Assembly: GCA_026706385.1 (NCBI GenBank)
Contig: JAPOYV010000094.1
Span: 1 to 64,000, forward strand
Direction: 5' to 3'
Origin: Gammaproteobacteria bacterium
Lineage (GTDB): Bacteria > Pseudomonadota > Gammaproteobacteria > Pseudomonadales > Azotimanducaceae
DNA: 64,000 nucleotides
Part shown: positions 42,762 to 51,841 of the stretch, piece by piece
Layout: every line of letters begins with the position of its first letter
Position numbering within the stretch: position 1 is the first letter of the stretch
Program-made: the position numbers and the translations under genes
Notes under the pieces: generated by a model
What the model was told of the DNA's origin: nothing
Database searches by the model: none
What the model saw: only the letters and a program-made list of their open reading frames with translations

Positions 42762-44362
42762 ACCAAGCCGGCGTCGCCGTCCTCGGCGCTCAACGCCGGG
42801 TCGCGCTGCTCCGGGCGGCCAATACCCCCGCCGCCCGGCGTCTCCATCACGAGCGTCGCGCCAGCCGGAACCACGTCCTGTCCCTTCCCACGCAGTTCCG
42901 GCCCATCCTTGATGTAGACCCGCCCGGCCGCTCCCGCACCGCCGTCGCGCCGCCCGCGTGCGGGGTGCCTGATCCGGTCGAACATCTTGGAAATCACGAA
43001 CGGTGCGCCTTCGGCGTGCTCGATCTCGATGACCTGGCCCAGACCGCCGCGGTACTGCCCTGCCCCGCCCGAGCCCGGCAGGTATTCGCGCCGGCGGATG
43101 ACGAGCGGTGCGGTGACTTCGTTGACCTCGGTCGGCGTGGTCCGAACCCCCGACGGGAATGCCGTGGTGGACAGGCCGTCCTTGGTGGCGCGCGCCCCGG
43201 TGCCGCCGTTGAAGATCGGGTTGATGACGAATGGTGTGCTCGAGAAGTTGCCCGTCGCCGTCGGCACGGAGCGCAGCACCGGGTTCCAGATGCAAGACGC
43301 TCCTTCGGCCGGCGCGACGCCGGGCATGACCTGGTCCAGGCAGCCGAGGACCACGTCCGGGAGCATCTGACCGAGGGCATGGCGAGCGGAAACCGCGGCG
43401 GGCGGTTGTGCGTTCAGGATGCAACCCGCCGGCGCCCGGACTGCCACGGGGCTCAAGGACCCCGCGTTGTTGGGGATGTCGTTGCCCACGACGACGCGTA
43501 CGCCGAACGACGCGTAGGCCTCCGTGTAGTTCAGCGGCACGTTGATGCCGAACGCGGAGAGCCCCGACGTGCCCGCGAAGTCGACGTCGATCGTGTCACC
43601 GGCCACTGTCAAGGCGCAGGCGATGTGCACCGGCGTGTCGTAGCCGTCCACATCCATCGTGTAGCGATAGACGCCGTCGGCCAAGGCACGGATCTCCTCG
43701 GCCATCGCCTGGCGCGACGTCTCGACGATCCACCGCCCGACCCGTTCGATGTCGGGGAGGTCGAACTCGCGCATCATCGCCAGCAGTTGCTCGCCGCCGG
43801 CGCGGTTGCAGGCGGTGAGCGAGTAGAGGTCGCCCTCGGCAACGACTGGGTCGCGGACGTTGTCGGCGATGATCCGCATCAGGATTTCGTTGCGCACGCC
43901 GCCGTCGAAGAGTTTCATGATCGGGATGCGCAGGCCCTCCTCGTAGAGGTCGCCCGCATCCGGGCCGAAACCGCGACCGCCGACGTCGGCGATGTGGCTG
44001 GTCGCCGCGAAGAGCCCCACCGGGTCGTCGCCCTTGAACACCGGCGTCACGGCCGTGAAGTCGTTGAGGTGCCCTGTGCCATCCCACGGGTCGTTGGTGA
44101 TCAGCACGTCTCCCGGCGCCAAGGTGGCGAGCGGATACGCGTTGAGGAACTTGCCGACGGCCGCCGCCATGGCATTGACATGACCGGGCGTCCCCGTGAC
44201 CGCCTGTGCCAGCATCTCACCCCGCGTATCGAAGACGCCTGCGGACAAGTCGCCCGCTTCCCGGACCACGGTGGAGAACGCTGTTCGCATCAGCGTCTGC
44301 GCCTGCTCCTCGACGATGGCCAAGAGCCGGTTCCAGACCAGTTGGTCCCGGATGTCGCTCAC
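42758..44362 (-). CDS. hyuB: Hydantoinase B / oxoprolinase subunit
   Basis: HyuB-type subunit of ATP-dependent hydantoinase or oxoprolinase-like enzymes, which open five-membered cyclic amides or carboxylate carbonyl compounds. The 534-residue length is usual. Conserved blocks are TLMRTAFSTVVREAGDLSAGVFD, NDPWDGTGHLNDFTAVTPVF, SHIADVGGRGFGPDAGDLYEEG and the glycine-rich tail PGGGGIGRPEQRDP. GTG 44362 overlaps the hyuA stop (GTGA), so the two subunits are made in a coupled way. Which reaction is run (hydantoin, 5-oxoproline or acetone carboxylation) cannot be settled from sequence. Confidence 0.92.
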   Translation of the reverse strand: MSDIRDQLVWNRLLAIVEEQAQTLMRTAFSTVVREAGDLSAGVFDTRGEMLAQAVTGTPGHVNAMAAAVGKFLNAYPLATLAPGDVLITNDPWDGTGHLNDFTAVTPVFKGDDPVGLFAATSHIADVGGRGFGPDAGDLYEEGLRIPIMKLFDGGVRNEILMRIIADNVRDPVVAEGDLYSLTACNRAGGEQLLAMMREFDLPDIERVGRWIVETSRQAMAEEIRALADGVYRYTMDVDGYDTPVHIACALTVAGDTIDVDFAGTSGLSAFGINVPLNYTEAYASFGVRVVVGNDIPNNAGSLSPVAVRAPAGCILNAQPPAAVSARHALGQMLPDVVLGCLDQVMPGVAPAEGASCIWNPVLRSVPTATGNFSSTPFVINPIFNGGTGARATKDGLSTTAFPSGVRTTPTEVNEVTAPLVIRRREYLPGSGGAGQYRGGLGQVIEIEHAEGAPFVISKMFDRIRHPARGRRDGGAGAAGRVYIKDGPELRGKGQDVVPAGATLVMETPGGGGIGRPEQRDPALSAEDGDAGLV

Positions 44363-46374
44363 GTCGTCCTCCCCAGCCAGATGTTGCCAGACTCGTCCAC
44401 GCGCGCGGAAAAACCCTGCGGGACAACCGTGGACGTCTGGTCCTCGATGATGGTCGACGGGCCGTCGATCCGGTCCCCCGCGCGTAACACCGAACGCAGG
44501 AGGCGCCCGGTCATCGCGTCCTCGGTGACCGAGTCATCCAGCTTGATCGCCGGCACGTGCGGCTCCTCCCCGCGCAAGGTCAATGTCCAACTCAGCACTT
44601 CGACGTCCAGGCGCGGGATCAGCCGCCCGTAGAGTTGCTCGTAGGCGGCGTCGAAGGCCTCCCGCATAGTCTCCGCAGTCGCGTCGGCGGGGACGTCGAC
44701 GGCGATTTCATAGCCTTGGCCGAGATAGCGCATGTAGGCGCGCCGCAGTTCCGTGAGCCGACCCGGCGTGATGGCATCGACGATGACGTGCGCTTCGGCG
44801 CGCATCTCGCCCATCACCGCATCGACCAGTTCCGGATCGAAGCCGGAGAGGCGTGCGTAGCGACTCCGGACCACCTCGAACGCGATAGGCGCAGCCAAGA
44901 AGCCCATGGCGGATCCGACGCCGGCGGAAGGCGGCACGAGCACGGCGTCGAGTTTGAGCTTCTCCGCGATCCGTGCCGCGTGGATGGGTGCGGCGCCGCC
45001 GAACGCGATCAGCGTTCGCCCGGCGGCGTCCTTGCCCCATTCGGCAGCGTGTGCCCGAGTTGCCGAGGCCATGTTCTCGTCGACGATCTCGGCCACCGCC
45101 GCCGCCGCGTCGGCGATCGGGCAGTCGCGCCCACGCCAGGGTTCCCCGACGCCGTGTTGCAGCGCCCGCGCGGCCGCTTGCGTATCGAGGGTCATCGTCC
45201 CGCCGGCGAAGCGGGCTGGATCGAGACGACCAAGGATCACGTCGGCGTCCGTGACCGTCGCGCCATCCCCGCCGCGTCCGTAGCACGCCGGTCCCGGCTC
45301 GGAGCCTGCGCTCTGCGGCCCGACGGCGATACGCCCAAGCTTGTCGACGCTGGCGATGGACCCCCCACCCGCGCCGATCTCCACCATCTCGATCACGGGG
45401 ATGCGCACCGGCAAACCGCTGCCCTTCTTGAACCGATAACTGCGGTCCACCTCGAAGGCGCGGGAGTACTGCGGCGTGCCGTCGTCGATCAGGCAGATCT
45501 TTGCGGTCGTACCCCCCATGTCCAGCGAGACGACACGATCCAGGCTCAACTCCGTCGCCATCTGCGCGGCAAGGATGGCGCCGCCAGCCGGACCCGACTC
45601 CACTAGGCGAATCGGAAACTCCCGGGCCGCGTCCAGCGACGTCAGACCACCGCCGGAGGTCATCATCAGGAAAGGGCAATCGACCCCCATTCCCTCGAGC
45701 CGTTCATTGAGGTCCGCCAGGTAGCGGGACATCAGCGGTTTGACGTAGGCGTTGGCGCAAGCCGTCGAGAACCGCTCGAACTCGCGAATCTCGGGACACA
45801 CCGCGCTTGCCAAGGTGACGGCAACATCCGGCAACTCGCGGCCAAGAACAGTTGCCACCGTCTCCTCGTGGGCCGGATTGGCGTAGCCGTGGAGGAAACC
45901 CACCGCGACGCTCTCGATGGCGTCGGCGGCGAGGCGGGGAACCAGGGCTTCGACGTCGCCGGCCTCGAGCGGCGTCAACACGTCACCCGCCGCGTCCATG
46001 CGCTCCGCTACTGTCAGCCGCCATCGGCGAGGCACCAACGGCCGAGGCCGGTCGATGTTCACATCGTACTGTTCGAACCGGTTCTCGAAGGCCATCTCGA
46101 CCACGTCGCGGTGGCCTTCGGTGGTAATCAGGGCGGTTCGCGCACCGCGGCGCTCGATCAGGGCATTGGTGGCCAGGGTGGTACCGTGCAGGACGACGCC
46201 GACGTCCGTAGCCTTGGTCCCGGCGCGGGCAAGGACGTCCTGCAAGCCGTGCACCACGCCGGCCGCCGGTTCGGCGTGTGTGGTGAGTACCTTGGTCGTG
46301 ACCGTACGACCGCCGGTCTCGAGCACCACGTCGGTGAACGTGCCGCCGATGTCTACCGCGACGCGGTCAGCCAC
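44359..46374 (-). CDS. hyuA: Hydantoinase A / oxoprolinase subunit
   Basis: HyuA-type subunit, ATP-binding actin-like ATPase fold, 671 residues from GTG 46374. Motifs are VAVDIGGTFTDVVLETG near the start, VVLHGTTLATNALIERRGARTALITTEG, LVESGPAGGAILAA, SLDMGGTTAKICLID, and the late block GGAAPIHAARIAEKL. The start is chosen at GTG 46374 because it gives the family N-terminus and lies in the end of the upstream zinc-finger gene (GTGGCTGA). It works with hyuB, which it overlaps by 4 bases. The unit is last in a close-packed run behind flotillin and a CHY zinc-finger gene, which is an unusual setting. Confidence 0.92.
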   Translation of the reverse strand: MADRVAVDIGGTFTDVVLETGGRTVTTKVLTTHAEPAAGVVHGLQDVLARAGTKATDVGVVLHGTTLATNALIERRGARTALITTEGHRDVVEMAFENRFEQYDVNIDRPRPLVPRRWRLTVAERMDAAGDVLTPLEAGDVEALVPRLAADAIESVAVGFLHGYANPAHEETVATVLGRELPDVAVTLASAVCPEIREFERFSTACANAYVKPLMSRYLADLNERLEGMGVDCPFLMMTSGGGLTSLDAAREFPIRLVESGPAGGAILAAQMATELSLDRVVSLDMGGTTAKICLIDDGTPQYSRAFEVDRSYRFKKGSGLPVRIPVIEMVEIGAGGGSIASVDKLGRIAVGPQSAGSEPGPACYGRGGDGATVTDADVILGRLDPARFAGGTMTLDTQAAARALQHGVGEPWRGRDCPIADAAAAVAEIVDENMASATRAHAAEWGKDAAGRTLIAFGGAAPIHAARIAEKLKLDAVLVPPSAGVGSAMGFLAAPIAFEVVRSRYARLSGFDPELVDAVMGEMRAEAHVIVDAITPGRLTELRRAYMRYLGQGYEIAVDVPADATAETMREAFDAAYEQLYGRLIPRLDVEVLSWTLTLRGEEPHVPAIKLDDSVTEDAMTGRLLRSVLRAGDRIDGPSTIIEDQTSTVVPQGFSARVDESGNIWLGRTT

Positions 46375-46708
46375 TGGTTTCGAAATAGAGGTGATGGTGC
46401 AGCGCGCAGCCGGGATTGAACCCGGCACCGCAGTCCGGGCACGTGGATCCGCACGCCAGGTAGGCCGCTATCGTCAACTGGTAGCCGCAAACACCGCACA
46501 GGATGGCGCGTTCCTCTCGCTCGGACACGGGCCAGACATCCGGCGCATGATCCGCGACGGCGCGATGGCAATCAATGCACGGATACCACGCGTTGCAGCA
46601 CTTGAACTTGAGCGCGATGACGTCGGTGGGGCCCGCGTAGTGTCTGCAACGGGTCTCGGCGTCAATGTCTACGCCGAGGACATCGACGCCGTGAACGCGT
46701 CTGCGCAA
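46367..46708 (-). CDS. CHY zinc-finger protein
   Basis: A 113-residue zinc-binding protein with the CHY finger pattern: CRHY, CCNAWYPCIDCH, CGVCGYQL and CGSTCPDCGAGFNPGC. This makes about ten cysteines and several histidines, enough for two or three zinc ions. Family members are known from yeast Hot13 and plant ring-finger proteins; bacterial stand-alone ones are uncharacterised. TTG 46708 is the only available start, 4 bases after the flotillin stop. The stop lies inside the hyuA start (GTGGCTGA), so it is translationally coupled on both sides. Confidence 0.82.
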   Translation of the reverse strand: MRRRVHGVDVLGVDIDAETRCRHYAGPTDVIALKFKCCNAWYPCIDCHRAVADHAPDVWPVSEREERAILCGVCGYQLTIAAYLACGSTCPDCGAGFNPGCALHHHLYFETSG

Positions 46709-46712
46709 CGCC

Positions 46713-48116
46713 CTATTCCGACTTTTCGGCGCCCGTCTGCGACTGCTCCTGGCTGGCCCCGTCGCTGCTCGCGAGCTTGCGTCCGTCGGCCATCTCGCCG
46801 AGGAACGCCGGCAGTTCGATCCCCGCCATCTTGGCGACTTCGTGGAACGGCGGCAGCGCCTGGGTCAGTCCCCCGAGGAAGTTGCCTACCGCGTCGCCCT
46901 TGCCGCCGTCGAAGACGACGACCTTCTCGAAATCGATGTTGCTGATGGCGCTCGCCTGCACCTCGGCGATCTGCTCGAGCTTGTCGACGATCATCAGTTG
47001 CGCCGCCTTGTCCGGGCTGCCCGCGGCGGCGAGGACGATGTCCCTGAAGCCCTCGGCCATCTTGGTGAGGATCTCCATGCGGCCTTGGGCCTCGCCCGCG
47101 AGCTTGGCGCGCATCGCATCGCCCTCCGCTTCACCCGCGAGGACTTCGCGCTGCTTCTCGCCCTCGGCCTCCGTGCGAACGCGGTCGCGTTCGATCTCCG
47201 CGGGGACGACGATGTCGGCGTATTCGCGCGCCCGGTCGCGCTCGGCGCGGGCCACCTCGGCCTCGCGCTCCGCGACATAGCCCTCCTGCTCGGCCACCGC
47301 CTCCTTCACGGATTCGGCGGCGTCGCCGCGGCGTTTGGCTTCGGCCTGCGCTTCGCGGAGGTCCGCCTGCGAGGACGCTTCGACCGCGCGCGCCTGGTTC
47401 TCGCCGGTCACGGCCTTGGCGTTGGCATCGGCGACGCGGACCCGTTGATCCTGTTCGGCTTCCGCCGAACCGACCGCACCGTCGCGTTCCTGCTGCGCCA
47501 CCTGGACCTTGGCCTGGTTCACGGCCTCCGCCGCGGCGCGCTGGCCAAGCGCCTCGATGTACCCGGACTCGTCGGTGATGTCGGAGATGTTGACGTTGAT
47601 CAGGTTGAGACCGACCTTGATGAGTTCCGACTCGATGTTCTCGAGCACGCGCGACTCGAACTTCTCGCGATCGCTGTTGATCTCCTCGATGTCCATCATG
47701 GCGAGCGTGGCGCGCAACTGGCCGTAGATGATGTCCTTCGCCGTCTCCTCGATCTGGCGCGTGTCGAGCGACAACAGCCGCTCGGCAGCGTTGTTCATCA
47801 GTTCCTGTTGCGTGCCGATGCCGAACGTGAAACGCGACGGCACGTTGACGCGGATGTTCTGCTTCGACAAGGCGCCGCGCAGGTCGATGTCCACCGTCAT
47901 CGGGGTGAGATCGAGGTAGCGATAGCCCTGTATCACCGGCCACACGAACGTCGTGCCGCCGTGGATGGGCTTGGCCATGCGGTCGCCGCCGACCTGGCCG
48001 TACTTGACCAGGATCTTGTCCGAGGGACAGGTGCGGATGCGTCGGATGGCGGCGATCAGCGCCACCATGAAGATCACCGCCGCGATGACGATGACGATTA
48101 TCGTGGGTGAGAACAT
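46713..48116 (-). CDS. Flotillin-like SPFH-domain protein
   Basis: Membrane-associated SPFH/flotillin protein of 467 residues, which forms rings or lipid-ordered membrane domains. An N-terminal membrane helix (IIVIVIAAVIFMVALIAAI) is followed by the SPFH domain (to about 180). A long Glu/Ala/Arg coiled coil comes next (REAQAEAKRRGDAAESVKEA, ERDRAREYADIVVPAEIER), and a C-terminal region with Gln/Ser/Glu tail ends the protein. AAGGAG lies 7 bases before ATG 48116. The gene upstream is NfeD-like, the normal partner of such proteins. The role is structural or scaffolding; a client is not shown. Confidence 0.9.
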   Translation of the reverse strand: MFSPTIIVIVIAAVIFMVALIAAIRRIRTCPSDKILVKYGQVGGDRMAKPIHGGTTFVWPVIQGYRYLDLTPMTVDIDLRGALSKQNIRVNVPSRFTFGIGTQQELMNNAAERLLSLDTRQIEETAKDIIYGQLRATLAMMDIEEINSDREKFESRVLENIESELIKVGLNLINVNISDITDESGYIEALGQRAAAEAVNQAKVQVAQQERDGAVGSAEAEQDQRVRVADANAKAVTGENQARAVEASSQADLREAQAEAKRRGDAAESVKEAVAEQEGYVAEREAEVARAERDRAREYADIVVPAEIERDRVRTEAEGEKQREVLAGEAEGDAMRAKLAGEAQGRMEILTKMAEGFRDIVLAAAGSPDKAAQLMIVDKLEQIAEVQASAISNIDFEKVVVFDGGKGDAVGNFLGGLTQALPPFHEVAKMAGIELPAFLGEMADGRKLASSDGASQEQSQTGAEKSE

Positions 48117-48142
48117 TGTGGGACTCCTTGGGTTCTTCGACG

Positions 48143-48799
48143 TCAGGCGGGACGCGGCTTGGTTTCGGCCCGGTTGGCGACTAGCTGTGAGTCGGTCGCG
48201 GTCGTCGCATTGCCGACGACGAGCTGGCTGCCGGAAAAGCCCAGCACGGTCACCGCCGAATTGCGCTTCAAGCCCTCGCCGTCGGTGACGGCATGGTATT
48301 CCATGAGCCGCCCCTGGACCGATACGCTCACCTTGCCGACGCCGTGGCGGCCTTCCGGGACGGCCAATGTGACGGTGCCAGCCTGTCCGACGGTGTTCTC
48401 GATCCGGACATTGCCTTCATGCTTCAGCATGGCCAGCAGGGCGAGCAGGCCGATGTTGATGCCGGTGAACATCGCGCCCACCACCAGACCCACCAGGACC
48501 ACGAAGACGATGTGGGTCAGCCCCCAGTCGTAGGCCATCAGTCCGCCCCAGGACAGGCCCATCAGGAACGACACGCCGTTACGGATCGTGAAGATGTTGC
48601 CGAAAGCAGTGTCGCCACCGACGTCGTCGCCGATGGCACCTTCGTCGAGGTTCGGGACCTCGCCGGCGTCGGCTTCGTCTACTTCGCCGATGCCGAGCAG
48701 GCTGAACACCACCTGGATGGCGAACACCGAAGTCGAGAACAGGGCGATGACGAACAGCGCTTGCTGCAGCGCAGACAGGCCGTCGAACCACTCGCTCAT
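48143..48799 (-). CDS. NfeD-like membrane protein with OB fold, flotillin partner
   Basis: A 218-residue membrane protein: helix at about 12-35 (ALFVIALFSTSVFAIQVVFSL), acidic linker (VDEADAGEVPNLDEGAIGDD), two or three helices (SFLMGLSWGGLMAYDWGL, IVFVVLVGLVVGAMF), then a beta-rich OB-like domain (VRIENTVGQAGTVTLAVPEG, GKVSVSVQG, AVTVLGFSG). This is the arrangement of short NfeD/YqiJ-type proteins, which lack the serine protease part and pair with SPFH proteins. It starts the operon at ATG 48799, 26 bases before flotillin. A 202-base region with several hairpins separates it from the next gene upstream. Confidence 0.82.
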   Translation of the reverse strand: MSEWFDGLSALQQALFVIALFSTSVFAIQVVFSLLGIGEVDEADAGEVPNLDEGAIGDDVGGDTAFGNIFTIRNGVSFLMGLSWGGLMAYDWGLTHIVFVVLVGLVVGAMFTGINIGLLALLAMLKHEGNVRIENTVGQAGTVTLAVPEGRHGVGKVSVSVQGRLMEYHAVTDGEGLKRNSAVTVLGFSGSQLVVGNATTATDSQLVANRAETKPRPA

Positions 48800-48868
48800 T
48801 CCGCAATCCCGCCGTCAGACACGCATTCAAGTATTAGCGAGACGGTGGATTGCACTCAAGTGAGGAAG

Positions 48869-48990
48869 CCGTGGAAGTTTCCCCGAGGGCGCCTCCACGG
48901 TTTCTGCACAGTGACGAGCCCTAGCGGGCTGCGCCCGATTCGAGGCGGACCGCAAGCGGTCCGCGTGCGCGGCCCTCCCGGGTCGCGCAC
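48869..48990. repeat. Cluster of four hairpins downstream of the molybdenum hydroxylase genes
   Basis: In order: CCGTGGA/TCCACGG (48869-48900); AGCCC/GGGCT with TAGC loop (48917-48930); GCGGACCGC/GCGGTCCGC with two bases between (48945-48964); and GTGCGCG/CGCGCAC extended by GCCC/GGGT (48965-48990). The last begins 11 bases beyond the iorB-like stop and may end its transcription. The remainder of 48800-49001 shows nothing else. Confidence 0.5.
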
Positions 48991-49001
48991 CTCGCGGAAC
49001 G

Positions 49002-51245
49002 TCAGACCGTGTAGCCTTCCTCGCTGATCGGCAGCGTGCGGATGCGGTGCCCCGTCGCCGAGTAGATCGCGTTGCACACCGCCGGCGCCAGCGGCGGCAG
49101 CGCCGGCTCGCCTAAGCCCGTGGGTGAGAAGTCGCTGTCCACGAAGTGCACATCCACCTTCGGCGTCGCCGCCATGCGCAGCAGCGGATACTTGTCGAAG
49201 TTCGACTGCTGCACGCGACCGTTCTCGAAGGTCACCGACAGCCCCATCATCGTCGATAGGCCGTCGACGACCGAGCCCTGCATCTGGTTCTCGGCCCCGC
49301 TCAAGTTCACGATCGGGCCGACGTCGGCCGCCACGGTCACCTTGTGGACCTTGATCTTCTTGTCGGCGTCCACGCTCACATCCGCGACTTCCGCGATGTG
49401 GCCCATGTGGCTGAAGTAGAACGCGAGTCCCAGGGCACGGCCGTCCGGCATGTTGCGACCCCACCCGGCCTTCTCCGCAGCCAGCTTCACGACGTTCGCC
49501 GCGCGCTCCGTATTGAGCGTCCCCGGATTGTCCGGCACGAGCCAACGTGGTTCGCCAAACACTTCCAGCAGGACTTCGAGGTGGTCGCGACCTGCTGCCG
49601 CGGCCAGCTCGTGCAGGAAGCTCTGCACGACGAAGCCGAATACGTTGGCACCCGGCGCCCGCCAAGCGGCGCAGCGGTTCTTCCAGTCGAGAGGCGTCTG
49701 CTCGAAACGCACGTTCTCTACCAGACCGTTCGGGAACACGCCTTGTCCCAAGGCACCGCCGCTCACCGGTCGCCCGTCGTTGGCGAAGGTGATGAAGTGG
49801 TCTCGCCAGCCCGTGACCTTGCCCTCGGCATCCACCGAGCCTTCAAGCTGGTGGAAGCCGCCGGCCCGGTACAGGTCGTAGGCCATGTCGTCTTCGCGCG
49901 TCCACTGCAGCTTCACGGGAACGCCCGCGCGCTGCGTAATCGCGGCCGCCTCGCACATGAAGTCGTTGTACAGCCGGCGCCCGAAGCCGCCGCCGCAACG
50001 CATCTGGTGGAGCGTGATCTTGGACTTGTCGATGCCGGTAGCCCGTGCCACCGCGTCCATTCCCCAGTCGGGCGTCTGCGTCGGGGCCCAAATCTCGAGC
50101 GCCCCGTCCGCGAACGACGCGGTCGTGTTCTGCGGTTCGAGCTGGGCGTGGCTCACGAAGTGATAGGTGTAGTAGCCGGATACGCGCTCGGCCGCCGACT
50201 CGAAAGCCGCGTCCACGTCGCCCTCGTCGACGACGCGTTCGCCGGCTTCGCCCCGCAAGCGCTCGGCTTCAGCTACTGCGGCGCTCCAGCTGTCCTTGGA
50301 AGCGTCGGTCTCGTCCCACTCGACCGTCAGCGCACGTTTGGCGCGGATCGCCGCCCAGGTCGAATCCGCAATGATCGCGACCCCGGGCAGGAGGTCCATC
50401 GCGTTGTCGTTGCCGTCCAGGATGAACGCATCGTGCACGCCCGGCATCGCCTTGATCTCGGCGAGGTTCGCGGACTTGGCCTTGCCGCCGATGGCGGGAC
50501 ACTTCTGGTAGACGGCGTACTTCATGCCGGGTACCGACACGTCGATGCCGAAGAGCGCTTCGCCGCGCACCAGCGCCTCGTTGTCGACGCCCGTGATGCG
50601 CTTGCCCAGCAGCCGGAAGTCGCCGGTGCTCTTGAGCGTGAGCGACGCGGCCTCGGGTACGGGCATCTCCGCGGCATCGGCCGCCAGGGCCGTGTAAGCG
50701 AGCTTGCGCCCGCTTCCCTTGTGGACGACGTGGCTGTCCATGGTGGAAAGCTCTTCGGCAGGCACGCCAAGCTGCTTGGCGGCGGCGCCGACGAGCATCG
50801 CCCGCGCGGTCGCGCCGGCTTGGCGCAAGGCGGCCCAGTTCATGGGTATGGACATCGACCCGCCGGCGAACTGCATGCCGTAGGTTGCCGAGTCGATGGG
50901 TGACTGCACCACCGTCACGTCGTCCCAAGCGGCGTCGAGTTCCTCGGCGACGATCATCGGTAGCGATGTCTTGACGCCTTGGCCGATCTCGGGATTCTTG
51001 GCGAGGAGCGTGATGCCGTCCGCGTCGATGCGCACGTAACCGTTCGGTTGAAGCGGCCCGCTCGCCGCGGCAGCGCGTGGCAGCGTGAACGACAGCATCA
51101 GACCACCGCCCACGAGCCCGGTGAGTTTCATGAACTGACGACGATCGAGCTTGGCGATGCGCAGCGGCCCGTCGACGACCCGTTGACGCTCGCCGGTCAC
51201 GGCTGCGACGGTTTCGTTGATACCTCGGTAGCTGAGCGTGCTCAT
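49002..51245 (-). CDS. iorB: Molybdopterin-binding subunit of aldehyde/xanthine oxidase-type enzyme, IorB-like
   Basis: Large catalytic subunit of a two-subunit molybdenum hydroxylase (isoquinoline 1-oxidoreductase type), 747 residues. A twin-arginine-type leader ([20 protein letters not shown]) points to export to the periplasm. Cofactor regions include [52 protein letters not shown] and [19 protein letters not shown]. The usual glutamate base is in the last block (GLGEPALPP). ATG 51245 overlaps the small-subunit stop (ATGA). No xdhC-like insertase or cytochrome subunit is adjacent. The substrate is unknown: an N-heterocycle or aldehyde. Confidence 0.88.
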   Translation of the reverse strand: MSTLSYRGINETVAAVTGERQRVVDGPLRIAKLDRRQFMKLTGLVGGGLMLSFTLPRAAAASGPLQPNGYVRIDADGITLLAKNPEIGQGVKTSLPMIVAEELDAAWDDVTVVQSPIDSATYGMQFAGGSMSIPMNWAALRQAGATARAMLVGAAAKQLGVPAEELSTMDSHVVHKGSGRKLAYTALAADAAEMPVPEAASLTLKSTGDFRLLGKRITGVDNEALVRGEALFGIDVSVPGMKYAVYQKCPAIGGKAKSANLAEIKAMPGVHDAFILDGNDNAMDLLPGVAIIADSTWAAIRAKRALTVEWDETDASKDSWSAAVAEAERLRGEAGERVVDEGDVDAAFESAAERVSGYYTYHFVSHAQLEPQNTTASFADGALEIWAPTQTPDWGMDAVARATGIDKSKITLHQMRCGGGFGRRLYNDFMCEAAAITQRAGVPVKLQWTREDDMAYDLYRAGGFHQLEGSVDAEGKVTGWRDHFITFANDGRPVSGGALGQGVFPNGLVENVRFEQTPLDWKNRCAAWRAPGANVFGFVVQSFLHELAAAAGRDHLEVLLEVFGEPRWLVPDNPGTLNTERAANVVKLAAEKAGWGRNMPDGRALGLAFYFSHMGHIAEVADVSVDADKKIKVHKVTVAADVGPIVNLSGAENQMQGSVVDGLSTMMGLSVTFENGRVQQSNFDKYPLLRMAATPKVDVHFVDSDFSPTGLGEPALPPLAPAVCNAIYSATGHRIRTLPISEEGYTV

Positions 51246-51724
51246 GTCCGGCCCTCCTTCATGCTGGCCGCCGCCGTCTTCACACCCTCCCGGATGCGCA
51301 CGTACGTGCCGCAGCGGCACAGGTTGCCGGCCATCGCCGCATCGATCGCGGCGTCGTCCGGATCCGGGTTGGAGCGCAGCAGCGCCTCCGCCGCCATGAT
51401 CTGACCTGATTGGCAGTAGCCGCACTGGGCCACGTCGAGGTCGACCCAGGCCTGCTGTACCGGGTTCAACTCGCCCGCCGACCCCGCAAGGCCCTCGATC
51501 GTTGTCACGGTGCTGTCGCCCACCCCGGAGACCGGGAACGAGCACGACTTGACCGGGTTCCCATCGAGCAGCACCGTGCAGGCACCGCATTGGCTGATAC
51601 CGCACCCGAACTTCGTGCCGACCAGCCCCAACTCGTCGCGCAACACCCACAGCAGCGGTGTCGCCGGGTCGGACGCGTCGACTTCGCGCACCTCCCCGTT
51701 GACGTTCACGCGTAAACTCGCCAT
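51242..51724 (-). CDS. iorA: (2Fe-2S)-binding subunit of molybdenum hydroxylase, IorA-like
   Basis: Small iron-sulfur subunit of 160 residues with two [2Fe-2S] clusters. The plant-type ferredoxin cluster is at [15 protein letters not shown]...C, and the helical cluster has [10 protein letters not shown] and NLCRCGTY. It passes electrons from the molybdenum centre of the IorB-like subunit to an external acceptor. It has no signal peptide, so it would be co-exported with the Tat leader of its partner. ATG 51724 is the start. Translational overlap with the large subunit is 4 bases. This fixes the pair as an aldehyde oxidase-type two-gene operon. Confidence 0.93.
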   Translation of the reverse strand: MASLRVNVNGEVREVDASDPATPLLWVLRDELGLVGTKFGCGISQCGACTVLLDGNPVKSCSFPVSGVGDSTVTTIEGLAGSAGELNPVQQAWVDLDVAQCGYCQSGQIMAAEALLRSNPDPDDAAIDAAMAGNLCRCGTYVRIREGVKTAAASMKEGRT

Positions 51725-51841
51725 CCCTCGTTCTCCCTAGTAGCGAATGCGCCGATTGTAGCGCGCATCGGTAGGCGTTTTTTGACACCGGCGAGCGGGT
51801 CGGGTTAGTTTGGCTCGTTTCAGCCAATCGGCGAGGACGGC

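Noticed and set aside
44359..46428. HyuA starting at 46428
   Set aside because: The extra 18 residues overlap the CHY zinc-finger gene and do not resemble the family; GTG 46374 gives the normal N-terminus.
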